Shown: positions 51,610 through 61,028, counted from the first letter of the stretch. The stretch is DNA of 64,000 bases from CAZAQB01 sp964487155 (GCA_964487155.1 CAZAQB010000003.1:17476-81475), one strand, 5' to 3'. Numbers and translations are program-made. Notes: generated from the letters alone by a model not told the origin.

Positions 51610-53016
51610 TCACAGCACCCGGGAGTAGCGGGGCGTGCCCGATGAGACGCTCGCGCGACCCCGATCCAGGTAGGCGTCGAAGGCCATGCCCACGTTGCGC
51701 AGGAACAGCCGCCCCCGGGGGGTGACCTGCACGGCTCTGGGTTGAAGTTCCACCAGCCCGTCCTCGGCCAGCGGTTCCAGGCGCTGCAGGTCCTCCCGGA
51801 AGTACCGCTTGAAGTCGATACCGTGTTCCTGCTCCACCGCCGCCATCTCCACCCGGGAGTGGCACATGATGGCGGAGATCACGTCGCGCCGGACGCGGTC
51901 ATCGTCGTTGAGCAGGTAGCCCCGGAATACGGCCAGTCCGTCCTCGTCAATGGCCTGGGCGTAGGCGTCAGGCTCCTTGCGGTTCTGGAAGAAGCCCTCC
52001 CCTACCTTGCCGATGGAACTCACCCCGAGGCCCACCAGGTCGCACTCGGCGCGGGTGGAGTAGCCCTGGAAATTGCGGTGCAGGCCGCCGCGGCGCTGCG
52101 CCACCGACAGCTCGTCGTCGGGCAGCGCGAAGTGGTCCATGCCGATATAGACGTAGCCGGCCTCGCCCAGGCGGCGGATGGTCAGCTCCAGGATGGCCAG
52201 CTTGGCCTCGGCGTCGGGGATGTCCTCGGCACGGATGCGCTGCTGCACCTTGAACAGATGGGGCAGGTGCGCGTAGTTATAGACCGCGAGGCGCTCCGGA
52301 CGCAGGGCCAACACGTGGTCCAGGGTGCGGTTGAAGGTCTCCGGCGTCTGTTTCGGCAAGCCGTAGATGAGGTCCAGGTTCAGGGAGTGGAAGCCGCAGC
52401 GCCTGGCGGCCTGGATCACCGTCTCGGTCTGCTCCACACTCTGGATGCGGTTCACCGCCTGCTGCACGTCGGGGTCGAAGTCCTGCACCCCGAGGCTCAT
52501 GCGGTTGAAGCCCAGCTCCGCCAGCAGTTCCACCTTGTCGGTGTCGCAGGTGCGGGGATCGATCTCGATGGAGAATTCCCGCCGGCGCGAGCGGTCCATA
52601 GGGAACGCATCGGAAAGGGCGGACATCACCTCCACCAGGTCGTCCCCGTTCAGGTAGGTGGGCGTGCCGCCGCCGAAGTGCAGCTGCTCCACCTGCCGGT
52701 CGCGGTCGAACAGCGCCGCCTGGGCGGTGATCTCCCGCTTCAGCCGGGCCACGTAGGCCTGGGCACGGCTGTAGTTGGCGGTGATGACCTTGTTGCAGCC
52801 GCAGTAGAAGCACACCACCCGGCAGAAGGGTACGTGCACGTACAGGGACAGGGGCTTGGGCACCATGTCCTCGTTGCTGGCGGCGGCCGCCTCGCGGTAC
52901 GCCTGGATTCCCACCTGCTCGGAGAACTGCAGGGCCGAGGGATAGGAGGTGTAACGGGGTCCCGTAACATCGTACTTGCGCACGAGATCCCGCTCGAACT
53001 GGAGAGTCTGTTCCAT
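51610..53016 (-). CDS. hemN: Oxygen-independent coproporphyrinogen III oxidase
   Basis: The 468-residue radical-SAM enzyme converts coproporphyrinogen III to protoporphyrinogen IX without oxygen. The cluster ligands are Cys65, Cys69 and Cys72 in FCRVVCFYCGC. Other HemN features are RYTSYPSALQF, FGGGTPTYL, the ESIEIDPRT-like FSIEIDPRTCDTDKV and VGLGVSSIGKVGEGF. Length fits E. coli HemN (457). A class II FNR-like promoter is predicted: an operator at 53083-53096 and TAGTGT (53055-53060, minus strand) 32 bases away centre to centre. It is divergent from nnrS. Confidence 0.96.
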   Translation of the reverse strand: MEQTLQFERDLVRKYDVTGPRYTSYPSALQFSEQVGIQAYREAAAASNEDMVPKPLSLYVHVPFCRVVCFYCGCNKVITANYSRAQAYVARLKREITAQAALFDRDRQVEQLHFGGGTPTYLNGDDLVEVMSALSDAFPMDRSRRREFSIEIDPRTCDTDKVELLAELGFNRMSLGVQDFDPDVQQAVNRIQSVEQTETVIQAARRCGFHSLNLDLIYGLPKQTPETFNRTLDHVLALRPERLAVYNYAHLPHLFKVQQRIRAEDIPDAEAKLAILELTIRRLGEAGYVYIGMDHFALPDDELSVAQRRGGLHRNFQGYSTRAECDLVGLGVSSIGKVGEGFFQNRKEPDAYAQAIDEDGLAVFRGYLLNDDDRVRRDVISAIMCHSRVEMAAVEQEHGIDFKRYFREDLQRLEPLAEDGLVELQPRAVQVTPRGRLFLRNVGMAFDAYLDRGRASVSSGTPRYSRVL

Positions 53017-53082
53017 GGGCACCGGAGCACGCGGTTGGGGGGCGAACCCGCGCCACACTAGCGCCGGGTCCGCCCGGCGTAT

Positions 53083-53096
53083 TTGATTCAAGTCAT
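53083..53096. promoter_or_regulatory. FNR/DNR-type operator between hemN and nnrS
   Basis: TTGATTCAAGTCAT matches TTGAT-N4-ATCAA in nine of the ten defined positions allowing G for A, with T for the last A. Its centre is 32 bases from TAGTGT on the hemN strand, exactly the geometry of class II FNR sites, and about 94 bases before the nnrS start. HemN and NnrS are typical members of FNR/DNR regulons. Confidence 0.6.
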
Positions 53097-53183
53097 GTAC
53101 CCCCCAGAGGACCTCCGGCCAGGGTTGCGAAGCTCTCTCATACCGGGGCCCTTGCGGATCAGACAGCAGCAGATGAGCCACTC

Positions 53184-54377
53184 ATGACACGAACTTCCGA
53201 AGGCCCCGCGACGGCACTGCTGGCGGCCCCGTTCCGGCTGTTCTTCCTGCTCGCCTCGGTCCACGCCGCGGCGGCGATGGCCGCCTGGATCGGCCAGCTC
53301 ACCGGCACCCTGACCCTGCCGCTCGCCTGGGCCGGTCCCTCCTGGCACGCCCACGAGCTGCTGTTCGGCACCCTGCCCGCGGCTCTGGCCGGCTTCCTGC
53401 TTACCGCCATGGCCAACTGGACCGGGACGCCCCCCCTCTCCGGCCGGCCCCTGGCGGCCCTGGCCCTGTTGTGGGCCGCCGGGCGGCTGGGGCTGTGGCT
53501 CAGCGGCGGAGCGCTGCCGGTGGTGGTGGCCGTGGTCGACATGGCCTTTCCCCTGAGCCTTGGGAGCTACGCCACCATCGTGCTGGTGCGCCAGGGCCAC
53601 TACCGCAGCCTGCTGCTGATGGCTGCGGTGGCGGCGCTGGCCGCCGCCACACTGAGCTCTCACCTGGGCAACACGGGAGTCCTGCCTGGGGCTGCTGGCT
53701 ATGCCCAGGAACTGGCCCTGAGCGCGGCCCTGACGCTGATGGTGATCATCGGCGGGCGCATCACGCCGGCCTTCACCAACAACTGGCTGCAACGCCAGGG
53801 CCGCCCTCCGGCCGCCCGGGCCCACCCGACCCTGGAGCGGCTGGTGCTGGGCAGCACCCTGGCGTTGCTGGCCGCAAGCCTCCTGGCCCTGCCCGAGCCC
53901 TGGGTGGCGCCGCTGGCGCTGCTGGCGGCCGTGGCCAACGCCGCCCGGCTGGTCGGATGGTCGGGCTGGCAGGCCCGCAGCGAACCGTTGCTGTGGATAC
54001 TGCACCTGGGCTATGGCTGGATCGTGCTGGCGATGGCCCTGCGTGGGGCGACGCCGCTGCTGGACGCGCTGTCCGCCAGCGCCTGGCTCCATGCCACAGG
54101 CGCGGGCGCCATGGGCACGCTGATCCTGGCGGTGGCCACCCGGGTGGCCCTGGGCCACACCGGCCGGACCCTGTCCCTGTCGGCCGGCGGACTCGCCATC
54201 TACCTGCTGATCCTGGGCGCCGGCCTGGTCCGCACCGCGGTGGCGGTGCTGCCCGGCGTTCCGTACCGGGAGGGACTGATGCTGGCGGCGGGGGCATGGA
54301 TCGGGGCGTTTTTGCTCTATGCTCTGCTGTACGGTCCCATTCTGGCCCGTCCCCGACCGGACGGGCGACCAGGGTAG
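53184..54377 (+). CDS. nnrS: NnrS family heme/copper-containing membrane protein
   Basis: The 397-residue protein has about twelve membrane helices. Family motifs are clear: PFRLFFLLASVHA near the start, WHAHELLFG, then AGFLLTAMANWTGTPPLSG, and GGRITPAFTNNWL in the middle. NnrS lowers nitric oxide toxicity and is expressed with denitrification or NO-response genes. The ribosome site is weak. nsrR follows after two bases, so the two are one transcript. Confidence 0.93.
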   Translation: MTRTSEGPATALLAAPFRLFFLLASVHAAAAMAAWIGQLTGTLTLPLAWAGPSWHAHELLFGTLPAALAGFLLTAMANWTGTPPLSGRPLAALALLWAAGRLGLWLSGGALPVVVAVVDMAFPLSLGSYATIVLVRQGHYRSLLLMAAVAALAAATLSSHLGNTGVLPGAAGYAQELALSAALTLMVIIGGRITPAFTNNWLQRQGRPPAARAHPTLERLVLGSTLALLAASLLALPEPWVAPLALLAAVANAARLVGWSGWQARSEPLLWILHLGYGWIVLAMALRGATPLLDALSASAWLHATGAGAMGTLILAVATRVALGHTGRTLSLSAGGLAIYLLILGAGLVRTAVAVLPGVPYREGLMLAAGAWIGAFLLYALLYGPILARPRPDGRPG

Positions 54378-54379
54378 CC

Positions 54380-54838
54380 ATGCGGCTGACGCGCTACACC
54401 GACTACTGCCTGCGGGTGCTCATCTACCTTGGCCTCAAGCAGGGCAGGCTTGCCACCATCCAGGAGGTGTCGGAGCACTACGGCATCTCCCGGAACCACC
54501 TGATGAAGGTGGTGTTTGAGCTCAACCGCAACGGCTACATCGAGACCCAGCGGGGCAAGAACGGCGGCATGCGCCTGGGGCGCCGGCCTGAACAGATCCA
54601 CCTCGGCGAGCTGGTGCGCCGCTGCGAACCCGACCTGGACCTGGTGGAGTGCTTCAGCGACGGCGACACGTGCCGCATCGCCGCGGCCTGCCGTCTCAAG
54701 GCGGTACTGGGTACGGCCCTGGGCGCCTTCCTCAAGGAGCTGGACCGCTACAGCCTGGCGGACCTGCTGCAGCCGGAGTCCCAGCTGGTGGAGTTGCTGG
54801 ACATGCGCCGCGCCCGCGAGAGTCCGCCACGCGGGTGA
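54380..54838 (+). CDS. nsrR: NO-sensitive Rrf2 family repressor NsrR
   Basis: The 152-residue regulator has a winged helix (about 1-60, YGISRNHLMKVVFELNRNGY) and the Rrf2 cluster-binding loop with Cys91, Cys98 and Cys104 (VECFSDGDTCRIAAAC), plus Asp8 in MRLTRYTD, the fourth ligand in NsrR. Its [4Fe-4S] cluster reacts with NO and releases DNA. RGKNGGMRLG is typical. It is coupled to nnrS, which it may repress. I could not find a clear NsrR box in the hemN-nnrS gap. Confidence 0.93.
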   Translation: MRLTRYTDYCLRVLIYLGLKQGRLATIQEVSEHYGISRNHLMKVVFELNRNGYIETQRGKNGGMRLGRRPEQIHLGELVRRCEPDLDLVECFSDGDTCRIAAACRLKAVLGTALGAFLKELDRYSLADLLQPESQLVELLDMRRARESPPRG

Positions 54839-54953
54839 CAGCCTCTCGGTGGCCCTCGCCCGGGATCCGGCTTCGCGACCACTCCACGGCCCACCAAGCT
54901 GCCAACGCCGGTATACTCGCCTGCCGTTTCGAAACAGCGGCGCCGGAGGACTC

Positions 54954-55505
54954 ATGGGCAACCGCCTCAGCAGGATCTACACGCGCACCGGAGATGACGG
55001 CACCACAGGCCTGGCGGATGGCTCCCGGGTGCGCAAGGACGACCACCGGGTGGAGGCGATGGGGGCCCTGGACGAGCTGAACAGCGCCCTCGGCCTGGCG
55101 CTGGCGGGGGAGCTTCCCGAGGCCGTGCGTCAGGCCCTGGGCGATACCCAGCACCGGCTGTTCGATGCCGGTGGGGAGCTGGCCATTCCCGGCTCCACTG
55201 TCCTGCAGGAAGACGACGTGCAGCGCCTGGAACAGGCCCTGGACGCCCTCAACGAGGGGCTGCCGCCGCTGAAGGAGTTCATCCTGCCCGGAGGGACCGA
55301 GGCCGCCGCACGCCTGCACCTCGCCCGGGCCGCCTGCCGGCGGGCGGAGCGCAGCCTGGTGGCGCTGGATCGGGACACCGCGGCACCCGCCAATCCGGTG
55401 ACCCGGCGTTACCTGAACCGCCTCTCCGACCTGCTGTTCGTGGCCGCCCGGGTCGCGGCCCGGAACCAGGGTGTCCGGGAGGTGTTCTGGCAGCCGCGCC
55501 GCTGA
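54954..55505 (+). CDS. pduO: ATP:cob(I)alamin adenosyltransferase, PduO type
   Basis: The 183-residue helical protein makes adenosylcobalamin from cob(I)alamin and ATP. It has the P-loop-like N-terminus RIYTRTGDDGTTGLADGSRV, the Arg/Glu substrate region CRRAERSLVAL and NRLSDLLFVAAR. The start at 54954 has GGAGGA before it. TATACT at 54912-54917 is a good -10, so it has its own promoter after nsrR. It lies in the same direction but is not clearly part of the NO locus. Confidence 0.95.
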   Translation: MGNRLSRIYTRTGDDGTTGLADGSRVRKDDHRVEAMGALDELNSALGLALAGELPEAVRQALGDTQHRLFDAGGELAIPGSTVLQEDDVQRLEQALDALNEGLPPLKEFILPGGTEAAARLHLARAACRRAERSLVALDRDTAAPANPVTRRYLNRLSDLLFVAARVAARNQGVREVFWQPRR

Positions 55506-55632
55506 GCCGACAGCCAGTGTGCGGGCGTCGCCCGGCAGCGTCGCTTTGTGAGCCGGCAGCGCCCGTTGCTATAGTCCCGTGCCGATGCCCGCCCGGCCGG
55601 TCCATCCCCCTACAGACCCGCGAGGAACGCCC

Positions 55633-55974
55633 GTGTACCCGGACTTCATCGAGAACTTCCACCATCGCAGCGAGTCCATGGCCCAGCCCCTGCGCGGCTC
55701 GGCGTTCTTCCTGCTGGAGCACGGCGAGCGCCTGTGGCAGTTCCAGGTGGAGGCGCTGGAGCGCTACCAGGCGCTGTTGCTTGGGCGCATGCGGGACGCC
55801 GTGCAAGGCGCCGCCTTCGGCCCCGCGGTGCTGGCCGACTTGACCCACCACTGGCTGGAAGACAGCCACCGGCTGGTGGAACTGGGCCGGGATTTCCAGG
55901 TATCCGCCGAGAAGGTGCTGCGCGAGGGGGCGGTGGTGCCTCTGCGGCGCACCTGGGCCGGCCCCGGCGCCTGA
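55633..55974 (+). CDS. Phasin-like small helical protein
   Basis: The 113-residue protein is predicted almost all helical and amphipathic (FFLLEHGERLWQFQVEALERY, cut here to FFLLEHGERLW and QVEALERYQALLLGRM; LADLTHHWLEDSHRLVELG). This resembles phasins, which coat polyhydroxyalkanoate granules, but the match is by character rather than a firm motif. A GTG start with GAGGAAC upstream gives this length. No PHA synthase gene is in the window. It follows pduO by about 130 bases. Confidence 0.5.
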   Translation: MYPDFIENFHHRSESMAQPLRGSAFFLLEHGERLWQFQVEALERYQALLLGRMRDAVQGAAFGPAVLADLTHHWLEDSHRLVELGRDFQVSAEKVLREGAVVPLRRTWAGPGA

Positions 55975-56002
55975 GACCACCGGAGTGCCGGGCGGCTCGC
56001 CG

Positions 56003-56380
56003 TCAGGCGGCGGCCGCCAGAGCGAACAGACCCAGCACGCAGCCGAAGGCGGCGGTCCACACCAGGCTGCGGGCCGCTGGCCGGTCGGCGATGTAGAGCA
56101 TCCCGTAGGCCAGCCGCAGCACTATAAAACCCGCCGCCAGGGCGTCCACCGCGCCCCCGTGAGCACCGGCCTGGTGGGCAATGATCACCCCCGCCGCGAA
56201 CGGCGCAAAGGCCTCGAAGCTGTTGAGCTGGGCCCAGTGGGCCCGCCGGCGCCAGCCCTCCAGCTGCTCCAGCCAGCGGCGCGGCGCGCGGTTGTCGTAG
56301 CGGGCGCTGGACTTGGCGAGCCCGGTGAACAGGTAGGGCAGCAGGGCTGCCGCCAGCACACACCAGTGGGCCAGGGTCAT
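56003..56380 (-). CDS. MAPEG family membrane protein
   Basis: The 125-residue protein has four membrane helices and MAPEG features: YDNRAPRRWLEQLEGWRRRA with the conserved Arg/Asn, HWAQLNSFEAFAPFAAGVI and FIVLRLAYGMLYIADR. Bacterial members are distant relatives of microsomal glutathione transferases, mostly uncharacterised. Its ATG overlaps the purD stop (ATGA), so it is translated with purD, an odd pairing that may be only organisational. Confidence 0.88.
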   Translation of the reverse strand: MTLAHWCVLAAALLPYLFTGLAKSSARYDNRAPRRWLEQLEGWRRRAHWAQLNSFEAFAPFAAGVIIAHQAGAHGGAVDALAAGFIVLRLAYGMLYIADRPAARSLVWTAAFGCVLGLFALAAAA

Positions 56381-57669
56381 GGAGCCTGCTCGCGGGCCAC
56401 GGCCCGGTGGCCGATGTCCCGGCGGTAGCGGGCCCCCTGCCAGTGGATGGCCTCCACCGCCGGGTAGGCGCGCTCCCGGGCGGCGGTCACCGAATCCCCC
56501 AGGGCACAGACGCAGAGCACGCGGCCGCCGGCGGTGACCACGCGGTCCTGCTCGTCCCGCAGGGTGCCGGCATGAAACACCTTCAGGTCGTCGGCCTCGC
56601 TCTCCGGCAGGCCGTCGATGGGATAACCGCGGCCGTAGCTGCCCGGGTAGCCCTCGGCGCACATCACCACCCCCAGGGCGACCCGCGGATCCCAGTCGGC
56701 GCGGACCTCGTCCAGCCGGCCCTCGAGGCAGGCCAGGGCCAGTTCCACCAGGTCGGAGCGCAGCCGCATCACGATGGGTTGGGTCTCCGGGTCGCCGAGG
56801 CGGACGTTGTACTCCAGCACCCGCGGGACGCCGTCCTCGCCGATCATCAGGCCGGCGTAGAGAAAGCCGCGGAACGGCCGTCCCTCGGCGGCCATGCCGT
56901 CCACGGTGGGCTGAATGACCTGCTCCAGAATGCGCCGGGACAACTCCGGCGTGACCACCGGCGCCGGGGAGTAGGCGCCCATGCCGCCGGTGTTGGGGCC
57001 GGTATCCCCCTCTTCCAGGGCCTTGTGGTCCTGGCTGCTGGCGAGCGTCAGCACGCTGCGCCCATCCACCAGGGCGATGAAGCTCGCCTCCTCGCCGGTG
57101 AGGCAATCCTCCACCACCACCCGGGCGCCGGCCTCGCCGAAAGCGCCCTGCTCGAGGCTTTCCTCGACGGCCTGGACGGCCTGGTCCACGGTGGCGGCCA
57201 CGGTGACCCCTTTGCCCGCGGCGAGCCCGTCCACTTTTACCACCAGGGGTGCACCGCGCTCGCGGACATAGTCCCGGGCGGAGTCGACGTCACTGAAACT
57301 GCGGTAGGCGGCAGTGGGAATGCCGTGGCGCTCCAGGAACTGCTTGGCGAACACCTTGGAGCCTTCCAGCTCGGCCGCCCCCCGGGTCGGCCCCAGGCAG
57401 TGCAGCCCGGCGGACTCGAAGGCATCCACCACGCCGGCCACCAGGGGCGCCTCCGGGCCCACCACGGTGAGCTCCACCTGGTACTGGCGCGCCAGATCCA
57501 CCAGGGCGGTGACGTCGCCGACGCCGATGGCGACGTTGCGCACCTTGGGCTCCGCCTCGGTGCCGGCGTTGCCCGGCGCCACGAACACTTCCTCCACCGC
57601 CGGTGAGCGGGCCAGTTTCCAGGCCAGGGCGTGCTCCCGGCCGCCGCCTCCGATGATCAGGACTCGCAT
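56377..57669 (-). CDS. purD: Phosphoribosylamine-glycine ligase
   Basis: The 430-residue ATP-grasp enzyme joins glycine to phosphoribosylamine in purine synthesis. It has VLIIGGGGREHALAWKL at the start, VGPEAPLVAGVVDAF, VKVDGLAAGKGVTVA, the ATP-grasp EEASFIALVDG and GDPETQ near the end. The ATG at 57669 follows GGAGG. It lies 98 bases after purH on the same strand; the purH-purD order is conserved in gammaproteobacteria. Confidence 0.97.
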   Translation of the reverse strand: MRVLIIGGGGREHALAWKLARSPAVEEVFVAPGNAGTEAEPKVRNVAIGVGDVTALVDLARQYQVELTVVGPEAPLVAGVVDAFESAGLHCLGPTRGAAELEGSKVFAKQFLERHGIPTAAYRSFSDVDSARDYVRERGAPLVVKVDGLAAGKGVTVAATVDQAVQAVEESLEQGAFGEAGARVVVEDCLTGEEASFIALVDGRSVLTLASSQDHKALEEGDTGPNTGGMGAYSPAPVVTPELSRRILEQVIQPTVDGMAAEGRPFRGFLYAGLMIGEDGVPRVLEYNVRLGDPETQPIVMRLRSDLVELALACLEGRLDEVRADWDPRVALGVVMCAEGYPGSYGRGYPIDGLPESEADDLKVFHAGTLRDEQDRVVTAGGRVLCVCALGDSVTAARERAYPAVEAIHWQGARYRRDIGHRAVAREQAP

Positions 57670-57767
57670 GGGGCCTCCGGCTGGCCGCCGCAGCGGCGCT
57701 GTCAATGTGAAGGTCGCCCGACCGGGCGCCGGCGGCGCCGGGACGGGGTGCTAGCAGCAGCCTGTCG

Positions 57768-59339
57768 CTAGTGGCGAAAGTGGCGCATGCCGGTGAACAC
57801 CATGGCGATGCCGTGCTCGTCGGCGGCGGCGATGACCTCCGGGTCGCGCATCGAGCCTCCCGGCTGGATCACCGCCGCCACGCCAGCCGCCGCCGCCTGG
57901 TCGATCCCGTCCCGGAACGGGAAGAAGGCGTCCGAAGCCAGCACCGAGCCCGCCAGTTCCAGCTTGGCATCGGCGGCCTTGCGCACGCCGATGCGGGCAC
58001 TGTCCACCCGGCTCATCTGGCCGGCACCGACCCCCAGGGTACGCTGCCCCCGGGCATAGACGATGGCGTTTGACTTGACGAACTTGGCCACCCGCCAGGC
58101 GAACAGCAGGTCGTCCCACTGCCCTGCATCGGGCTGCCGGGTGCTCACCACCCGCGGCGGCGCCTCCGGCAGCACGCTCCGGTCGCGGTCCTGCACCAGC
58201 AGGCCGCCGTCGATCCCTGCCAGGTGCAGGGCGGCCCCCCGCGAGGCCTGGGCCTCCAGCAGTCTCACGTTGCGCTTGACGGCCGCCGCCTCCGCCGCCG
58301 CAGGCGGCACCTCCGGCGCCAGCAGCACCTCGACGAACTGGCGTTCCAGGATGGTGCCCACCGTGGCGGCGTCCAGCGGCCGGTTGAAAGCGATGATGCC
58401 GCCGAAGGCCGACACCGGATCGGTAGCGAAGGCTGCCTCGTAGGCGGCGCCGATGTCGGCGCCCACGGCGACGCCGCAGGGGTTGGCATGCTTGACGATC
58501 ACGCAGGCCGGCGCGTCGAAGGCGGCCACGCACTGCAGCGCCGCGTCGGCATCGGCCAGGTTGTTGAAGGACAGCGCCTTGCCCTGGATCTGGCGGCCTG
58601 CCAGCAGGCCGCCGCCGGCGTCCGGATCCCGGTAGGCGGCGGCGCGCTGGTGGGGATTCTCGCCGTAGCGCAACTCGGCGCTGCGGCGCCACTGCCGCTG
58701 AAGGCTCTGGGGGAACGGCGTCGTCACCGCGCCGCTGGCGTCCCGACACCCCAGGTAGTTGGCAATGGCTCCGTCGTAGCCGGCGGTATGGGCGAACGCC
58801 TTGGCGGCCAGCCGGTAGCGATGGTCCCGATCCAGGCCGCCGTTGCGCTCCAGAGCCTGCAGCAGCGCCGGGTAGTCGGCGCTGTCGGTGAGCACGGCCA
58901 CCCGGTCGTGGTTCTTGGCTGCCGCCCGGATCATGGCCGGCCCGCCGATGTCGATGTTCTCCACCGCGGCCTCCAGGAAGCAGTCCGGGCTGGCCACGGT
59001 GGCCTCAAACGGGTAGAGATTCACCACCAGCAGGTCGAGGGGCAGGATGCCCTGCTCGGCCATGACCGGCTCGTCCTGGCCGCGCCGGCCCAGCAGGGCG
59101 CCGTGGACCCGGGGATGCAGAGTCTTGACCCGGCCGTCCATGATCTCGGGAGCGCCGGTGTAGTCGGCGACTTCGGTCACCGGCAGGCCTGCCTCCCGTA
59201 GCAGCCGGGCGGTGCCCCCCGTGGACAGCAGTTCGACTCCGTGCGCGCGAAGGGCCTGGGCCAGGTCCACGATGCCCTGCTTGTCGGAGACGCTAAGCAG
59301 GGCACGGCGCACCGGCTGCAGGTCGGCGGTGTCAGTCAT
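57768..59339 (-). CDS. purH: Bifunctional AICAR transformylase / IMP cyclohydrolase
   Basis: The 523-residue protein does the last two steps of IMP synthesis. The N-terminal cyclohydrolase domain (about 1-195) has [20 protein letters not shown] and [11 protein letters not shown]. The transformylase domain holds the catalytic Lys-His pair in [25 protein letters not shown] and [12 protein letters not shown]. Length matches E. coli PurH (529). It starts just after a repeat element inserted between fis and purH. Confidence 0.97.
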   Translation of the reverse strand: MTDTADLQPVRRALLSVSDKQGIVDLAQALRAHGVELLSTGGTARLLREAGLPVTEVADYTGAPEIMDGRVKTLHPRVHGALLGRRGQDEPVMAEQGILPLDLLVVNLYPFEATVASPDCFLEAAVENIDIGGPAMIRAAAKNHDRVAVLTDSADYPALLQALERNGGLDRDHRYRLAAKAFAHTAGYDGAIANYLGCRDASGAVTTPFPQSLQRQWRRSAELRYGENPHQRAAAYRDPDAGGGLLAGRQIQGKALSFNNLADADAALQCVAAFDAPACVIVKHANPCGVAVGADIGAAYEAAFATDPVSAFGGIIAFNRPLDAATVGTILERQFVEVLLAPEVPPAAAEAAAVKRNVRLLEAQASRGAALHLAGIDGGLLVQDRDRSVLPEAPPRVVSTRQPDAGQWDDLLFAWRVAKFVKSNAIVYARGQRTLGVGAGQMSRVDSARIGVRKAADAKLELAGSVLASDAFFPFRDGIDQAAAAGVAAVIQPGGSMRDPEVIAAADEHGIAMVFTGMRHFRH

Positions 59340-59400
59340 TGCAGGTGAGTCCTCACTCGCGGCCCGCGCTGGCCGAGGGCCGGGCGCTGCCGACCGGGCG

Positions 59401-59569
59401 CTATCCCGAAGATTTCATGAATTTGTGCTGATATCGCGTAGGATATTGGTTTCACGAGGGACTTTTCGAAGGAGCGGCGTATCGGTGAGTACGGCCGACT
59501 GAGAAAAGATGCCTTGTGGGGCCAATAGACAAGCGAGATCGGTGCAAATTTGTGAAATCTTCGGGCTAG
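59401..59569. mobile_element. 169-bp MITE-like element with 28-bp inverted ends
   Basis: The left end (59401-59428) reads, in reverse complement, GCACAAATTCATGAAATC then TTCGGGATAG, and the right end (59542-59569) reads GTGCAAATTTGTGAAATC then TTCGGGCTAG. That is 23 of 28 bases shared in opposite orientation. The element is AT-rich and has no gene. The right part (59499-59579) is repeated at 25599-25679. Size and structure suggest a non-autonomous transposable element; no target duplication was identified. It splits the fis-purH gap. Confidence 0.5.
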
Positions 59570-59611
59570 ATTATACAGGGACGGCCGCGGAGCCGGATCG
59601 CGGCGCGGACT

Positions 59612-59905
59612 TCAGTGGTCGATCCGGTAGTGCTGGAGCTTCTTGCGCAGAGTGCCGCGGTTGATGCCGAGCAGTTCCGCCGCCCGGGTCTGGTTGCCAG
59701 CGCAGTGGCGCATGACCACGTCCAGAAGGGGCAGCTCCACCTGCTCCAGCACCAGCTTGTACAGGGCATCGCCGTCGTGGCCGTTGAGATTATGGAGATA
59801 GGTCTCCACGGTCTCCCGCACACAGTTGCCGATGGGCCCCACCCCCTCCAGCCGGCGCACCTCGTCCGCCGCAGTTGCTTCCATGTACATGCTGTCTTCT
59901 GCCAT
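59612..59905 (-). CDS. fis: DNA-binding protein Fis
   Basis: The 97-residue protein has the Fis dimer core (NLNGHDGDALYKLVLEQVE) and the helix-turn-helix GNQTRAAELLGINRGTLRKKL at the C-terminus, cut here to two phrases. Fis bends DNA and regulates rRNA, recombination and many growth-phase genes. Starts at 59905 or the later Met at 59890 are both possible; neither has a strong ribosome site. In many gammaproteobacteria dusB precedes fis; here a zinc-ribbon protein gene does. Confidence 0.94.
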   Translation of the reverse strand: MAEDSMYMEATAADEVRRLEGVGPIGNCVRETVETYLHNLNGHDGDALYKLVLEQVELPLLDVVMRHCAGNQTRAAELLGINRGTLRKKLQHYRIDH

Positions 59906-60083
59906 GAGTCCGAGTACGCGCGCGGACGCCTTGTGCACCCGCCGGCCTGCCGCGGCGGGTTAGCGCCCGTTGGTGGAAGTTCCGCCGGCTCCCCTTCCGG
60001 CGAACTCTTAAATGTTAGCCGCCATTGCAGCCGAGCGAAACCTTGACGACAGATTCGTGATGCGTCAGGACACGGCGCCACGA

Positions 60084-61025
60084 TCAACGGAAGTCGAGCT
60101 CGAAATTGTCGGCGCCCTGGCCTGGATCCAGGAAGGCCAGGCGCACCGGATAGGGTTTGCCGGCCGGCATGGCCTGCGCGGCCGTGTGCGCCGGCGCCCT
60201 GACGTCCAGGTACTGTGCGGCGGCGAACCAGCGTCGGGCCGCCACCTCGCCGTTCATCCGGCGCAGCGTCACACCGAGCTGGGGCCAGGGCTGGGGCGGG
60301 CCACGGTTCACCACTGAAGCGGTGAGAAGCATGGCCCCCGGGCGCCCTGGGTGGGTCTGGAGGGTCCGGGTCAGCAGGGCCAGCTGTTGCGGACGGCGCA
60401 CCGGCGGCAGCCGGCAGCCGGCCAGTCCGCAGAGAGTGGCCACCACAGGGCGCCAGCCGGGCTCCCGGGCCAGGGTTTCGCGCTGAAAGTACAGCCACTG
60501 GCCGCCCAGCAGGGCCACCAGCATCAGCGCAACGGCCAAGCCCCACCAGGGAAAATACTGGGCGTGGTGGCCCGCCAGGCGCCCCTCCACGTCCAGCACG
60601 GCCTGCTCCCGGAAACCCGCGGCACTGTCGTCGGCCGGCGTCCCCGAGGCGGGAGGCGGCGACTTCTCCAGAGGCAGCACCTCTGGCAGCGCGGCGGCCG
60701 GCGGCTCGGGCTCAATCGCTGGCGGAATCCCGGCAGCCGGCGGCTCGGCACGGGACGGCCGCGGCGCCTCCCCGTGAGGCAGCCGGGGCGGCGGCGGCGG
60801 CTCCGGAGTACCTTCGGTGGCCTGGGAGATCACGGTGCGCCGCACCCGCTCTCCCATCTCCAGCCCCAGGATCTGGTCCAGCTCCGGCGGCAGCCGGTCC
60901 CGCAGCAGGGCCGAAGCATCGAAGGCCTCCTGGCAGAGGCCGCAGCGCACCCGGCCATCCGCCTGGGCGAGTTCCCGACGGCTGACCCGGAACAGCGTGT
61001 GGCAGCCAGGACACTGGGTGAACAA
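60084..61025 (-). CDS. MJ0042-type zinc-ribbon membrane protein with DUF3426 domain
   Basis: The 313-residue protein begins with a zinc ribbon (TQCPGCHTLF and VRCGLCQEAF give two CxxC pairs), followed by a long Pro-rich linker (about 75-150), one membrane helix (about 165-185, LAVALMLVALLGGQWLYF) and a periplasmic DUF3426 domain (about 190-313, LLTASVVNRG and the final strands). The family is conserved next to prmA but unassigned. A TTG start at 61025 is used, as no ATG fits; it follows the prmA stop by three bases. Confidence 0.85.
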   Translation of the reverse strand: MFTQCPGCHTLFRVSRRELAQADGRVRCGLCQEAFDASALLRDRLPPELDQILGLEMGERVRRTVISQATEGTPEPPPPPRLPHGEAPRPSRAEPPAAGIPPAIEPEPPAAALPEVLPLEKSPPPASGTPADDSAAGFREQAVLDVEGRLAGHHAQYFPWWGLAVALMLVALLGGQWLYFQRETLAREPGWRPVVATLCGLAGCRLPPVRRPQQLALLTRTLQTHPGRPGAMLLTASVVNRGPPQPWPQLGVTLRRMNGEVAARRWFAAAQYLDVRAPAHTAAQAMPAGKPYPVRLAFLDPGQGADNFELDFR

Positions 61026-61028
61026 GAC

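Noticed and set aside
53471..54838. Plus-strand frame joining the nnrS region to nsrR as a fusion
   Set aside because: The first part reads nnrS in the wrong frame. The true nsrR begins at 54380 and has its own ATG.
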